Shown: piece after piece, positions 1-13,147 of the stretch
Numbering within the stretch: position 1 is the first letter of the stretch
Layout of the letters: every line of letters starts with the position of its first letter
NCBI RefSeq assembly: GCF_038049935.1
Contig: NZ_CP145886.1
Coordinates: 12,501-37,500, forward strand
Direction of reading: 5' to 3'
From: Rossellomorea sp. y25
GTDB lineage: Bacteria > Bacillota > Bacilli > Bacillales > Bacillaceae_B
DNA: 25,000 nt
Program-made: the position numbers and the translations under genes
Notes under the pieces: generated by a model
The model's database searches: none
Seen by the model: the letters and a program-made list of their open reading frames with translations, nothing else
What the model was told of the DNA's origin: nothing

Positions 1-18
1 TTCATTTTTATGGAATAT

Positions 19-95
<77 letters not shown>

Positions 96-109
96 TATTC
101 GACTCACTT

Positions 110-185
110 GGGGCCTTAGCTCAGCTGGGAGAGCGCCTGCTTTGCACGCAGGAGGTCAGCGGTTCGATCCCGCTAGGCTCCACCA
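110..185 (+). tRNA. tRNA-Ala(UGC)
   Basis: The 76-nt cloverleaf has acceptor stem GGGGCCT/AGGCTCC (one G.U pair), anticodon TGC at 143-145, and an encoded CCA at 183-185. It lies 14 bp after tRNA-Ile and is cotranscribed with the rRNA genes. Confidence 0.97.
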
Positions 186-250
186 AGTTTTTTTACGAAG
201 CGTAAGCGGAGTAAAATAAACATCCATACAATCTCTTTCGAGATCATGGT

Positions 251-306
251 TTGTTCTTTGAAAACTAGATAAAGATAAATTGATAGTCAAGAAATTACCG
301 AGTATC
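251..306 (+). other. boxA-like element and 5' arm of the 23S processing stalk
   Basis: The tRNA-Ala to 23S spacer (186-344) holds a boxA-like stretch, TGTTCTTTGAAAA, from about 252, typical of rrn antitermination signals. From about 257 to 306 the spacer is complementary to 3311-3357 downstream of 23S. Matching blocks include AAAACTAGATAAAGA and TCAAGAAA. In the transcript these arms would form the long double-stranded stalk trimmed by RNase III/Mini-III to release pre-23S. Confidence 0.75.
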
Positions 307-344
307 GCCATTTTAGGTTTTAAACCTGATGTAACAACCAATTC

Positions 345-3278
<2,934 letters not shown>

Positions 3279-3310
3279 CAAAGAGTCATTTTTTAAATGA
3301 ACAACGATTG

Positions 3311-3371
3311 GTCGATACTTGGTTTTCTTGACATCAATTCTTTATCTAGTTTTGAAGGAACAATCCTTCAA
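3311..3371 (+). other. 23S-5S spacer: 3' processing arm and small hairpin
   Basis: Bases 3311-3357 pair with 257-306 upstream of 23S to form the processing stalk. A perfect 8-bp hairpin, TTGAAGGA-acaa-TCCTTCAA (3352-3371), overlaps its end and stands just before 5S. The stalk is seen directly as complementarity; the processing role is known from Bacillus rRNA maturation. Confidence 0.7.
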
Positions 3372-3383
3372 TTGAATAATTCG

Positions 3384-3499
<116 letters not shown>

Positions 3500-3507
3500 C
3501 AAATATG

Positions 3508-3549
3508 AAAAAGAGTAGCTCTTAGTGGTTACTCTTTTTTTGTTTTTTT
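3508..3549 (+). terminator. rRNA operon terminator
   Basis: The stem AAAAAGAGTA (3508-3517) with TACTCTTTTT (3530-3539) is followed by a long T run to 3548. It lies directly after 5S and no tRNA genes follow. Confidence 0.85.
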
Positions 3550-3688
3550 GTCTGAAATGTTATTGGAAGGTGAATCAGGCATCTATCTTTCATACAGGTG
3601 GTATTAGGAATGAAGAAAGGGGTTAGTACACTACCCTGGTATAGTTTTTATGTTAGAAAATGGAAAAATATGCATAAAGGGATGAATT

Positions 3689-3738
3689 CGACGCAATAAC
3701 ATTCAAAAACGACGCATAAAATGAAAAATCGACGCAAT
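3689..3738 (+). repeat. Three phased CGACGCA direct repeats
   Basis: CGACGCA occurs at 3689, 3710 and 3730, a spacing of 21 and 20 bp (about two helical turns), each followed by an AT-rich A-run stretch. It lies in a 620-bp gene-free interval between the rRNA terminator and gpx. I see no gene in 3550-4170. The function is unknown; the phasing would suit a DNA-binding protein, but that is inference. Confidence 0.55.
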
Positions 3739-4025
3739 TAACATACAGCTTCAAGCTTAACCCGCCTCTATATCTATGAAAATATTGATATCTACCACCC
3801 TAAAATAGTCTTCGTTAATATAAAGAAGAATTTTTAGATAGATAGGAACATTTATTAGTGCTTATTACATATAAAACTTCATTTTGAGAGACACGATATC
3901 CTCGAAATCTTTCCTGGTGGCCAGCAAATGCAATGTTACTCCAAATCATCCTTAATTATTTGTATATAAATCCTATTTTCCATCAACTATTCAATTTAAT
4001 AATTCTATTAGATATCCTACGTCCG

Positions 4026-4100
4026 ACAACCCAACACCAAACACCCAACACCTCACCTACCCACTGTATCTCAAACAACCACAAACCTCCATCATCACAT
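4026..4100 (+). other. G-depleted, C/A-rich tract
   Basis: Across about 75 bases the + strand contains a single G (4066), with many CCA, CAC and CAA steps. The complementary strand is correspondingly rich in GG and GGG runs. It lies upstream of gpx. As RNA it would look like a Rho-utilisation (rut) type tract. A small frame over it (3933-4130) has no good ribosome binding site and odd composition, so I do not call a gene. Confidence 0.4.
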
Positions 4101-4108
4101 GCTCAAAA

Positions 4109-4138
4109 TTGCTATCCACCAACTCTCTAAAGTATTAT
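4109..4138 (+). promoter_or_regulatory. Candidate sigma-A promoter of gpx
   Basis: TTGCTA (4109-4114), an 18-bp spacer, then TATTAT (4133-4138), about 32 bp before the start codon. The -10 is a good match and the -35 a partial one. Confidence 0.4.
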
Positions 4139-4170
4139 TTAAATAAGAGTATATACGAGGAGAGAAGAAC

Positions 4171-4656
4171 ATGACGACAATTTATGATTTCACCGTAAAA
4201 AGAGCGAATGGATCTGTAACGTCTCTAGAAGAGTACCAGGGGAAAGTAATGCTTATCGTGAACACTGCCAGTAAGTGTGGCTTTACACCTCAATTTGAGG
4301 AGCTGCAGGGCCTGTATGAAGAGTATAAGGATGAAGGACTTGTTGTCCTTGGATTTCCATGTGATCAGTTCATGAACCAGGAGTTTAATGATCAGGATGA
4401 GATCATGGAGTTTTGTCAGGTGAATTACGGGGTATCTTTTCCGATGTTTGCGAAGGTCGATGTGAAGGGGAAGGAAGCTCATCCTCTATTCACGTTTTTA
4501 ACGAAAGAGAAGAAGGGTGTCCTTCTTTCGAACATTAAGTGGAATTTCACTAAATTTTTAGTCGGGAAAAATGGTGAAGTTTATGATCGCTATTCTCCGC
4601 AAACCAATCCACGCAAAATCGAGGGGGACATTAAGAAGTTACTTCAAGAACAATAG
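4171..4656 (+). CDS. gpx: Glutathione peroxidase-family thiol peroxidase
   Basis: This 161-aa cytosolic protein has the thioredoxin-fold glutathione peroxidase signature. By family knowledge such bacterial Cys enzymes reduce H2O2 and organic hydroperoxides, usually with thioredoxin rather than glutathione. The catalytic tetrad is visible as Cys36 (in NTASKCGFT), Gln70, Trp124 and Asn125. Cys82, 46 residues after Cys36, is at the usual position of the resolving Cys of thioredoxin-dependent members. The normal FPCNQF motif reads FPCDQF here. The start ATG follows a GAGGAGAG ribosome site. It is a single-gene unit ended by the hairpin at 4657-4694. B. subtilis has its homologue (bsaA) elsewhere, so its place between an rRNA operon and yaaC is lineage-specific. 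Confidence 0.92.
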   Translation: MTTIYDFTVKRANGSVTSLEEYQGKVMLIVNTASKCGFTPQFEELQGLYEEYKDEGLVVLGFPCDQFMNQEFNDQDEIMEFCQVNYGVSFPMFAKVDVKGKEAHPLFTFLTKEKKGVLLSNIKWNFTKFLVGKNGEVYDRYSPQTNPRKIEGDIKKLLQEQ

Positions 4657-4694
4657 AGAAAGAGGAGAGGCAGCCCGTCATCCTTCCTCTTTTT
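4657..4694 (+). terminator. Terminator between convergent gpx and yaaC
   Basis: AAAGAGGA (4659-4666) pairs with TCCTCTTT (4685-4692), reinforced by an inner AGG/CCT pairing, and a T run follows to 4694. The matching A run on the left allows it to act for yaaC on the other strand too. Confidence 0.7.
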
Positions 4695-4695
4695 C

Positions 4696-5631
4696 CTACA
4701 TTTTATCCATGAGTAATTTAAGTAAAAGGTATGGTGCTTTTTCTGTTGTGACATTGATGAATGTGTTGATAATAGGATAGTCTTCATTGGTTCGGTTTTT
4801 TAAAAGTTCCACCCACCATTCTGTTTCGTATCGGGCAATCATGCTTAGGTTGTATAGTATGGCATAATGGATGAGAACTTCAGGTATAGTAGTGGCTTCA
4901 TTCCGAATCCCGGGAAGAGCTAGTTTGTTTTTGTTGAAATGCCATCTAAAGGGAAGATGCTCTTGGACATTTGGTGCTTGTAACGAATTGTCCGAGTTCC
5001 AGGTGAATTCCTCTGTCACCTTTTCATTCAGATACTGTTTAAGTAAGCTTTCTGACATATGAAAGTAAGATAGTAATGTCTCATCAATGATCAGCTCATG
5101 TTGTTGATTGAACCAGAACATGGTTTTCTTTTTGAGCAATACATGAAATGCTTCTTCAAGCTCGGGTATTTGTACGAGTAAATCTTCCATCTTGTATTTT
5201 TCCCCCACGATATGTTTCACGTGAAACACCAGGTTGGAAAAGTGTGAAAATAGACCATTTTTCTGCACCTTAACTTCATCTTGTAAAAAACGGTACTGCT
5301 GCTTTTTTCTTTTCCTGGATGTAATCCCATGGGCCAGGACCGTGGTTGTTTCTGGGTATAAGGGATCTTCTGTTAAAACAATCGCTTTTATAAAATGAAT
5401 ATATCCGTAGAAAAGCAAAATAGGTTTGAGTGATATAGGAGATTGCGTAGCTTGTCTGTAATAAAGTTCGCCTTGCTCCAAGTAGTACATGAATGGATAA
5501 CAGTTATCATAGCTTTTCGTTTCAGCTTGAGAAGACCCCATTTGTTCATAGCATTTTCTTAGAAACTTCTGGGAGTATTCTGCTGACTGAAAATAGTGGA
5601 TGAAGTCCCAGTGTTGACGTAATTCGTTCAA
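4696..5631 (-). CDS. yaaC: YaaC-like conserved protein
   Basis: This 311-aa protein has the size (about 315 aa in B. subtilis) and the position (divergent from guaB, next to an rRNA operon) of YaaC, and its sequence looks like that family. No catalytic motif, signal peptide or membrane segment is evident. It is rich in aromatic and charged residues, with helix-like stretches. The start is TTG, supported by an AGAAGGTGATC ribosome site at about 5635-5645. It converges on gpx at the hairpin 4657-4694. The biochemical role of the family is not known to me; proximity to guaB is conserved but does not by itself give a function. Confidence 0.8.
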   Translation of the reverse strand: MNELRQHWDFIHYFQSAEYSQKFLRKCYEQMGSSQAETKSYDNCYPFMYYLEQGELYYRQATQSPISLKPILLFYGYIHFIKAIVLTEDPLYPETTTVLAHGITSRKRKKQQYRFLQDEVKVQKNGLFSHFSNLVFHVKHIVGEKYKMEDLLVQIPELEEAFHVLLKKKTMFWFNQQHELIIDETLLSYFHMSESLLKQYLNEKVTEEFTWNSDNSLQAPNVQEHLPFRWHFNKNKLALPGIRNEATTIPEVLIHYAILYNLSMIARYETEWWVELLKNRTNEDYPIINTFINVTTEKAPYLLLKLLMDKM

Positions 5632-5679
5632 GTGATCACCTTCTAATTATTCTGAAAAATTAAATTAATCCTATTCATC

Positions 5680-5708
5680 TTGACAGTATTTTAACCAATT
5701 GATAACCT
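5680..5708 (+). promoter_or_regulatory. Candidate guaB promoter
   Basis: A perfect -35 TTGACA (5680-5685), a 17-bp spacer, then TAACCT (5703-5708), a weak -10. It lies in the yaaC-guaB divergent gap, 35 bp before the guaB start. No PurR box was recognised. Confidence 0.5.
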
Positions 5709-5716
5709 ACTAATAA

Positions 5717-7207
<1,491 letters not shown>

Positions 7208-7220
7208 GAAAATAATTCCA

Positions 7221-7256
7221 AATGCTGATCAGATACTCCTGATCAGCATTTTTTAA
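7221..7256 (+). terminator. guaB terminator
   Basis: A perfect 12-bp stem, AATGCTGATCAG (7221-7232) with CTGATCAGCATT (7239-7250), a 6-nt loop and a following T run. Confidence 0.92.
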
Positions 7257-7305
7257 TTTGTATAAAAATGATATTTACCGCCTTTTATCAGAGGTCGCAA
7301 GTCCC

Positions 7306-7334
7306 TTGACCCATGCCAAAACTAGTCATATTCT
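7306..7334 (+). promoter_or_regulatory. Candidate dacA promoter
   Basis: TTGACC (7306-7311), 17-bp spacer, TATTCT (7329-7334). An alternative -10, TATGAT at 7358-7363, lies nearer the gene but lacks a good -35. Confidence 0.45.
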
Positions 7335-7403
7335 CTGTCTATTCTTACCTTTCGAACTATGATAAAATAACGAAGGTGTACATAAAATCTTGGAGGGCTA
7401 AAA

Positions 7404-8759
7404 GTGAAAAGAAGTTGGATTCAAAAATCTTTTGTTTGTATGATGGTTTTAATGATGGCAATGGGTATTGTAGGGAGACCTGCAAATGCTCAAGGAGACT
7501 TGGACGTTAACGCAAAAGCTGCGATTCTAGTAGAAGCCAGCACTGGCAAAATTCTTTATGAAAAGAACTCAGAAAATGCTCAAGGCATTGCAAGTATGAC
7601 GAAAATGATGACAGAGTACTTGTTACTGGAAGCAATTGAAGAAGGTAAAGTGAAATGGGACCAGAAGTATACGGTACCTGCGAACCTTTCTCAAATGTCC
7701 CATAATACTGGTCTCAGTAATGTTAGTCTTGAAGTAGAAAGTACTTATACCATTAAAGAGTTGTATGAAGCAATGGCGATTTATTCAGCTAATGCAGCGA
7801 CGATAGCGATTACTGAAACGATTGCCGGCTCAGAAGCGAACTTCGTTAAAATGATGAATGCAAAGGCTAAAGAACTTGGTCTGGAAGAATATAAATTTGT
7901 GAATTCTACGGGTTTAAACAATAAAGACTTGGCACCTTATGTAGAAAAGGTGGTAGGTGGTCCGGAAGAAGAAAATGTGATGTCTGCAAAGGATGTAGCA
8001 ACACTCGCGTATCGCTTGCTGCATGATTATCCGGAGGTACTTGAGACATCCAGTATTGCGAAGAAGGTATTTGCGGAAGGAACGGATGACCCCACTCAAA
8101 TGGATAACTGGAACTGGATGTTACCGGGGCTGATCCGCGAATACGAAGGAATGGACGGACTGAAAACAGGTACGACTGATTTTGCGGGTGCCAACTTCAC
8201 AGGAACAGCAGAACGGGACGGAATGAGATTCATTACGGTTGTAATGGACGTTGAAGTTCCAGCTGGTGAAAACTCCTATGATGCCCGCTTTAGTGAAACA
8301 AGAAAAATGATGGACTATGCCTTTAACAATTATACAATAGAGGAAGTACTCCCTGCTGACTACCAAGTAAAAGGTCAAAAGACACTTCCGGTTGAAAAAG
8401 GGAAAGAAAAAGAAGTTCAAATCAAAACGGATTCTTCATTGAGCATGGTGATCAAGAACGGTGAAGAAGATCAATATAAACCGAAATTTGTAGTAGATAA
8501 GAAAAAGCTGAACGATGATAGTGAACTGACAGCTCCAGTTAAAAAAGGAGAAAAAGTTGGATATGTTACGTTAGAATCAAAAGATAAAAAAGATTTAGGC
8601 TACCTTACAGATAAAGGTACCAATGCTTCTAAAGCATCTGTTGTTGCTGTAGATGGGGTTGAAAAAGCAAACTGGTTTGTCCTTTCAATGAGAGCTGTAG
8701 GTGGTTTCTTCGGGGACATCTGGAACTCGGTTACATCAACGGTTAAAGGCTGGTTCTAA
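7404..8759 (+). CDS. dacA: D-alanyl-D-alanine carboxypeptidase (PBP5 type)
   Basis: This 451-aa penicillin-binding protein removes the terminal D-Ala from peptidoglycan pentapeptides at the outer face of the membrane. The signal peptide is K2-A29, with probable cleavage after ANA. The peptidase S11 triads are complete: Ser64-x-x-Lys67 (SMTK), Ser128-Ala-Asn130 and Lys254-Thr-Gly (KTGTT). A beta-rich C-terminal domain follows, ending in an amphipathic anchor (GFFGDIWNSVTSTVKGWF) of the type that holds PBP5 on the membrane. The start is GTG, set by GGAGGG at 7392-7397. The length and its place between guaB and pdxS match B. subtilis dacA. It is monocistronic, with a terminator at 8787. Confidence 0.97.
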   Translation: MKRSWIQKSFVCMMVLMMAMGIVGRPANAQGDLDVNAKAAILVEASTGKILYEKNSENAQGIASMTKMMTEYLLLEAIEEGKVKWDQKYTVPANLSQMSHNTGLSNVSLEVESTYTIKELYEAMAIYSANAATIAITETIAGSEANFVKMMNAKAKELGLEEYKFVNSTGLNNKDLAPYVEKVVGGPEEENVMSAKDVATLAYRLLHDYPEVLETSSIAKKVFAEGTDDPTQMDNWNWMLPGLIREYEGMDGLKTGTTDFAGANFTGTAERDGMRFITVVMDVEVPAGENSYDARFSETRKMMDYAFNNYTIEEVLPADYQVKGQKTLPVEKGKEKEVQIKTDSSLSMVIKNGEEDQYKPKFVVDKKKLNDDSELTAPVKKGEKVGYVTLESKDKKDLGYLTDKGTNASKASVVAVDGVEKANWFVLSMRAVGGFFGDIWNSVTSTVKGWF

Positions 8760-8786
8760 TACCCCCTTAGGAAATGATTCATTCAG

Positions 8787-8828
8787 CACCAAGACTTTTA
8801 CATTAGGACAAGTCTTGGTGTTTTTTTA
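8787..8828 (+). terminator. dacA terminator
   Basis: An 11-bp stem, CACCAAGACTT (8787-8797) with AAGTCTTGGTG (8810-8820), followed by seven T. Confidence 0.92.
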
Positions 8829-8896
8829 TAGGCAGGGTGATAAAGAGGCATTTTCCTAAGAGCACCTTTAGAAGTTCCCAAGAAATACATGCAAGT

Positions 8897-8927
8897 CCTG
8901 ACCAAGCCGCTTCCGCTTTTCGTCTTG
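8897..8927 (+). repeat. Partial copy of structured repeat family A
   Basis: A 31-nt block identical to 9149-9179, the 3' end of the second full copy. It looks like the remnant right end of another unit, so the gene-free dacA-pdxS gap (8829-9309) holds a small array. Confidence 0.7.
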
Positions 8928-9048
8928 TCCAGCTCCAGGGCTTAGAGGCTCGAGGTCATAAGCCAAACATGCCAAAAAGGCAAAGAACGCCTTTCCGGCA
9001 TGTTCGTCTTATGCTTGTCGCCTCTGGGCAAAGCCCTTCCGCTTTTCG
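8928..9048 (+). repeat. Structured repeat family A, copy 1
   Basis: A unit of about 120 bp that can fold into one long hairpin. Nested arms are AGGGCTT with AAGCCCT, GAGGC with GCCTC, CATAAG with CTTATG, AACATGCC with GGCATGTT, and an AAGGC/GCCTT core. It resembles a repeat scattered through many Bacillus genomes (core GGTCATAAG...CTTATGCTTGTCG). No protein is encoded; the open frame across it (8837-9064) is a by-product. Confidence 0.75.
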
Positions 9049-9050
9049 AG

Positions 9051-9174
9051 ATGTCCAGCTATAGCGGCTAGTCCCTCGAGGTCATAAGCTAAATCGACCA
9101 AAAAAGCAAAGAGCGCCTTTCCGGTCGATTCATCTTATGCTTGTCGGGCCTGACCAAGCCGCTTCCGCTTTTCG
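9051..9174 (+). repeat. Structured repeat family A, copy 2
   Basis: Tandem and in the same orientation as copy 1, sharing CTCGAGGTCATAAG, GCGCCTTTCCGG and CTTATGCTTGTCG. The outer arms are AGCGGCT with AGCCGCT, and the inner arms AATCGACC with GGTCGATT. Both arm pairs differ from copy 1 yet still pair. The unit ends just before the pdxS leader. Confidence 0.75.
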
Positions 9175-9196
9175 TCTTGACATAAGTCTTTTTTTA

Positions 9197-9225
9197 TTGT
9201 TTATTTAGCAGTAGGGTTACATAAT
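9197..9225 (+). promoter_or_regulatory. Candidate pdxS promoter
   Basis: TTGTTT (9197-9202), 17-bp spacer, CATAAT (9220-9225), about 85 bp before the start. A second possibility is TTGACA at 9177-9182, at the very end of repeat copy 2, with TTTATT at 9200; this would mean the repeat supplies the -35. Confidence 0.4.
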
Positions 9226-9309
9226 CATTCCGATTGTTTTAGTCGCGTTTTCTTCCTTTTTTGGATGGAAATGGGACAGGCATGGGATAAATATAAGGGG
9301 GATATAGAT

Positions 9310-10194
9310 ATGATGAAGACTGGTACAGATCGTGTTAAAAGAGGTATGGCTGAAATGCAAAAAGGCGGCGTTATTATGGACGTTGTGAATGCAGAGCAGG
9401 CAAAAGTTGCTGAAGCTGCGGGTGCAGTTGCAGTAATGGCTTTAGAACGAGTTCCAGCAGACATCCGTGCTGCAGGTGGGGTAGCAAGAATGGCAGACCC
9501 TCGTATTATTGAAGAAGTTATGGGCGCTGTGTCGATTCCAGTAATGGCGAAGGCTCGTATTGGTCATATTGTAGAGGCAAGAGTTCTTGAATCAATGGGT
9601 GTTGATTATCTTGACGAGAGTGAAGTATTGACGCCAGCTGATGAAGAGTATCATTTAAATAAAAGAGATTTCACTGTTCCATTCGTATGTGGGTGCCGTG
9701 ATTTAGGTGAAGCTGCCCGCCGTATTGGTGAAGGTGCATCTATGCTGCGTACAAAGGGTGAGCCTGGAACAGGTAACATCGTTGAAGCGGTTCGTCATAT
9801 GCGTAAGGTAAATGCTCAAGTACGCAAGCTTGTGAGCATGAATGAAGACGAGATCATGACAGAAGCGAAGTTACTGGGAGCTCCATACGAATTATTGTTA
9901 GAAATTAAAGAAAACGGCCGTTTACCTGTTGTAAACTTTGCTGCAGGCGGAATTGCAACACCAGCTGATGCGGCTCTTATGATGGAATTAGGAGCTGACG
10001 GAGTATTCGTGGGTTCTGGTATCTTCAAATCAGAAAACCCTGAGAAATTTGCAAGAGCTATTGTAGAAGCGACTACTCATTATCAAGATTACAAGTTAAT
10101 CGCAGAGCTATCAAAAGAGCTTGGTGTAGCAATGAAGGGAGTAGAAATTTCTTCTATCTTACCTGAAAACCGTATGCAAGATCGTGGATGGTAA
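9310..10194 (+). CDS. pdxS: Pyridoxal 5'-phosphate synthase, synthase subunit
   Basis: This 294-aa TIM-barrel subunit builds PLP from ribose 5-phosphate, glyceraldehyde 3-phosphate and ammonia delivered by PdxT. It keeps the hallmark residues of the PdxS/SNZ family: Asp24, Lys81 in VMAKARIG, the RTKGEPGTG loop with Lys149, and the phosphate site [10 protein letters not shown]...[10 protein letters not shown] start it at the ATG at 9310, after AAGGGGG (9295-9301), which gives exactly the usual length. An upstream ATG at 9265 would add 15 non-conserved residues. It forms an operon with pdxT, whose ribosome site overlaps this gene's stop. The synthase assembles as a dodecamer with up to 12 glutaminase subunits. 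Confidence 0.97.
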   Translation: MMKTGTDRVKRGMAEMQKGGVIMDVVNAEQAKVAEAAGAVAVMALERVPADIRAAGGVARMADPRIIEEVMGAVSIPVMAKARIGHIVEARVLESMGVDYLDESEVLTPADEEYHLNKRDFTVPFVCGCRDLGEAARRIGEGASMLRTKGEPGTGNIVEAVRHMRKVNAQVRKLVSMNEDEIMTEAKLLGAPYELLLEIKENGRLPVVNFAAGGIATPADAALMMELGADGVFVGSGIFKSENPEKFARAIVEATTHYQDYKLIAELSKELGVAMKGVEISSILPENRMQDRGW

Positions 10195-10205
10195 GGTGTG
10201 ATTCT

Positions 10206-10796
10206 ATGTTGAACATCGGTGTATTAGGACTTCAAGGTGCCGTCAGAGAGCATGTTCGTTCAATCGAAGCTTCTGGTGCCAAGGCAATCGTCATTAAGCG
10301 TGTAGAACAGCTGGAAGAGATTCAAGGTCTGATCATGCCAGGCGGGGAAAGTACGACCATGAGAAGGCTGATTGATCGATACGGCTTTATGGAGCCGTTG
10401 AGACAATTTGCTGCAAATGGCAAACCGATCTTCGGGACGTGTGCGGGACTGATTCTCTTAGCGAAGCATATTGTCGGGTATGAGGAACCTCATTTAGGTG
10501 TGATGGACGTAACGGTCGAGCGTAATTCCTTCGGTCGTCAGAAAGAAAGCTTTGAAGCGGATCTTTCGATTGCTCATGTTGGAGAAGGGTTCAATGCCGT
10601 TTTCATCCGTGCCCCTCATATCGTGGAAGCGGGAGAAGATGTTGAAATCCTCGCAAAGCATAATGGTCGAATTGTCCTTGCTAGACACGGACAATTCCTC
10701 GGTTGTTCTTTCCATCCAGAGTTAACGGATGATCACCGTTTAACTTCCTTCTTTGTTGAGATGGTGAAAGAAAGCATGGAAAAAACAATCGCATAA
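10206..10796 (+). CDS. pdxT: Pyridoxal 5'-phosphate synthase, glutaminase subunit
   Basis: This 196-aa class I glutamine amidotransferase hydrolyses glutamine and channels ammonia to PdxS. The triad is Cys79 (in FGTCAGLIL), His170 and Glu172 (in FHPEL), with numbering identical to B. subtilis PdxT. The oxyanion motif PGGEST is at 45-50. The ATG at 10206 follows AAGGTG (10193-10198), which overlaps the pdxS stop codon. Starting earlier, at 10188, would overlap pdxS and add six residues the family lacks. There is no clear terminator of its own before the serS promoter and T-box. Confidence 0.97.
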   Translation: MLNIGVLGLQGAVREHVRSIEASGAKAIVIKRVEQLEEIQGLIMPGGESTTMRRLIDRYGFMEPLRQFAANGKPIFGTCAGLILLAKHIVGYEEPHLGVMDVTVERNSFGRQKESFEADLSIAHVGEGFNAVFIRAPHIVEAGEDVEILAKHNGRIVLARHGQFLGCSFHPELTDDHRLTSFFVEMVKESMEKTIA

Positions 10797-10801
10797 TTTT
10801 A

Positions 10802-10830
10802 TTGCAAAATGGAAAACATTGTAGTAGATT
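10802..10830 (+). promoter_or_regulatory. Candidate serS promoter
   Basis: TTGCAA (10802-10807), 17-bp spacer, TAGATT (10825-10830). Transcription would start about 30 bp before the first T-box helix. Confidence 0.45.
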
Positions 10831-10865
10831 ATGAAATAACCAATAAAAAATTAAATCGTTGATAG

Positions 10866-12384
<1,519 letters not shown>

Positions 12385-12410
12385 GACAAAACTGAAGATG
12401 GAAGACAAAC

Positions 12411-12456
12411 AAAAGGTGCCTCACGAATTATTGTGAAGCACCTTTTGAATTTTTTT
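12411..12456 (+). terminator. serS terminator
   Basis: AAAAGGTGC-C-TCAC (12411-12424) pairs with GTGA-A-GCACCTTTT (12433-12446) with one internal mismatch. GAA and seven T follow. Confidence 0.85.
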
Positions 12457-12467
12457 CGGAAATATGC

Positions 12468-12496
12468 TTGACTCTATTTGTACACCATGGTATTAT
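12468..12496 (+). promoter_or_regulatory. Strong sigma-A promoter of tRNA-Ser
   Basis: TTGACT (12468-12473), exactly 17 bp, then TATTAT (12491-12496), 15 bp before the mature tRNA. The transcript would have a leader of only about eight bases. Confidence 0.8.
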
Positions 12497-12511
12497 AGTT
12501 CTTGTCGATAC

Positions 12512-12604
12512 GGAGGAATACCCAAGTCCGGCTGAAGGGATCGGTCTTGAAAACCGACAGGGGTGTAACAGCCCGCGGGGGTTCGAATCCCCCTTCCTCC
12601 TCCA
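12512..12604 (+). tRNA. tRNA-Ser(UGA)
   Basis: A 93-nt class II tRNA with the long variable arm of serine tRNAs. Acceptor stem is GGAGGAA/TTCCTCC and the anticodon loop CTTGAAA has TGA at 12548-12550. The encoded CCA is at 12602-12604. The base before CCA (discriminator) reads T; bacterial tRNA-Ser commonly carries G there. The position after serS matches trnSL-Ser1 of B. subtilis. Confidence 0.96.
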
Positions 12605-12645
12605 TTGATTTTTTTATAACCATAGCGCATAAACATTGGAGATAG

Positions 12646-12680
12646 AATTCGTTACATATTATATGTAACGAATTTTTTTT
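12646..12680 (+). terminator. Terminator between tRNA-Ser and the convergent 119-aa gene
   Basis: AATTCGTTACATAT (12646-12659) and ATATGTAACGAATT (12661-12674) form a nearly perfect palindrome with a single base at the centre. In RNA the innermost bases would open into a loop. The following T run suits + strand termination; it is short but usable for the gene on the other strand. Confidence 0.8.
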
Positions 12681-12698
12681 ATTTATACATATGACCGT

Positions 12699-13058
12699 TT
12701 ACTTAAGGTTTTCGATGTCCTCTCTTAGGTGAGGATCGGAAGTATGGCCAAGTACACCTATTTCTGTAATATGTTTCCGTGCTTCTACGTCACCCAGCTT
12801 AAAGATCATTGAATAAATGTTTTTCATCGATTGATCATATTGATCGTCCTCTGGTGAATTGTGATATTGGCGGAAAGGAACCTGAGCCCGTCTCATGGTC
12901 GACATGTCATCATCATAGTTATCGTTAAAGAGCATTTTAAGCTCGTTCACTTCGGTTGGGGTAGCGAATATGCGAAAGCTTGGACTGGCATTTTGATTCG
13001 GATCCTGCAGGATATCCCCGCTGCTTATATCTACAAAATAAGTTCGTTTCGATTCCAT
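12699..13058 (-). CDS. Conserved hypothetical protein, 119 aa
   Basis: I do not recognise a function. The protein is small, acidic and soluble, with no signal peptide or membrane segment and no cysteines. An N-terminal segment reads like a short beta strand (RTYFVDISSGDILQD). A helical middle rich in D/N/E follows (NELKMLFNDNYDDDM), then a conserved-looking FRQYHNSPEDDQYDQ patch. Similar small proteins occur in other Bacillaceae, as far as I can recall. The ATG has a good ribosome site (AAGGAG at about 13070-13075). It is expressed alone: the dck terminator lies upstream and the palindrome 12646-12680 downstream. Confidence 0.8.
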   Translation of the reverse strand: MESKRTYFVDISSGDILQDPNQNASPSFRIFATPTEVNELKMLFNDNYDDDMSTMRRAQVPFRQYHNSPEDDQYDQSMKNIYSMIFKLGDVEARKHITEIGVLGHTSDPHLREDIENLK

Positions 13059-13147
13059 GATTAATCCAACTCCTTATAAATCTGTTTGTTTGTACATATA
13101 CCTCTTTTTGGTTGGAAATAAACGGATGGATGTTTTCCGGCCACCAT

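Noticed and set aside
3933..4130. 65-aa open frame with a hydrophobic start before gpx
   Set aside because: No proper ribosome site, and the C-terminal half is only the translation of a C/A-rich low-complexity tract.
8837..9064. 75-aa open frame after dacA
   Set aside because: It is the translation of repeat family A; the peptide simply repeats the element's structure.
8897..9179. Repeat array as a CRISPR
   Set aside because: Units are about 120 bp with internal dyads and no regular short spacers; no cas genes are in the window.
9265..9309. N-terminal extension of pdxS
   Set aside because: The ribosome site AAGGGGG and the family's fixed length put the start at 9310.
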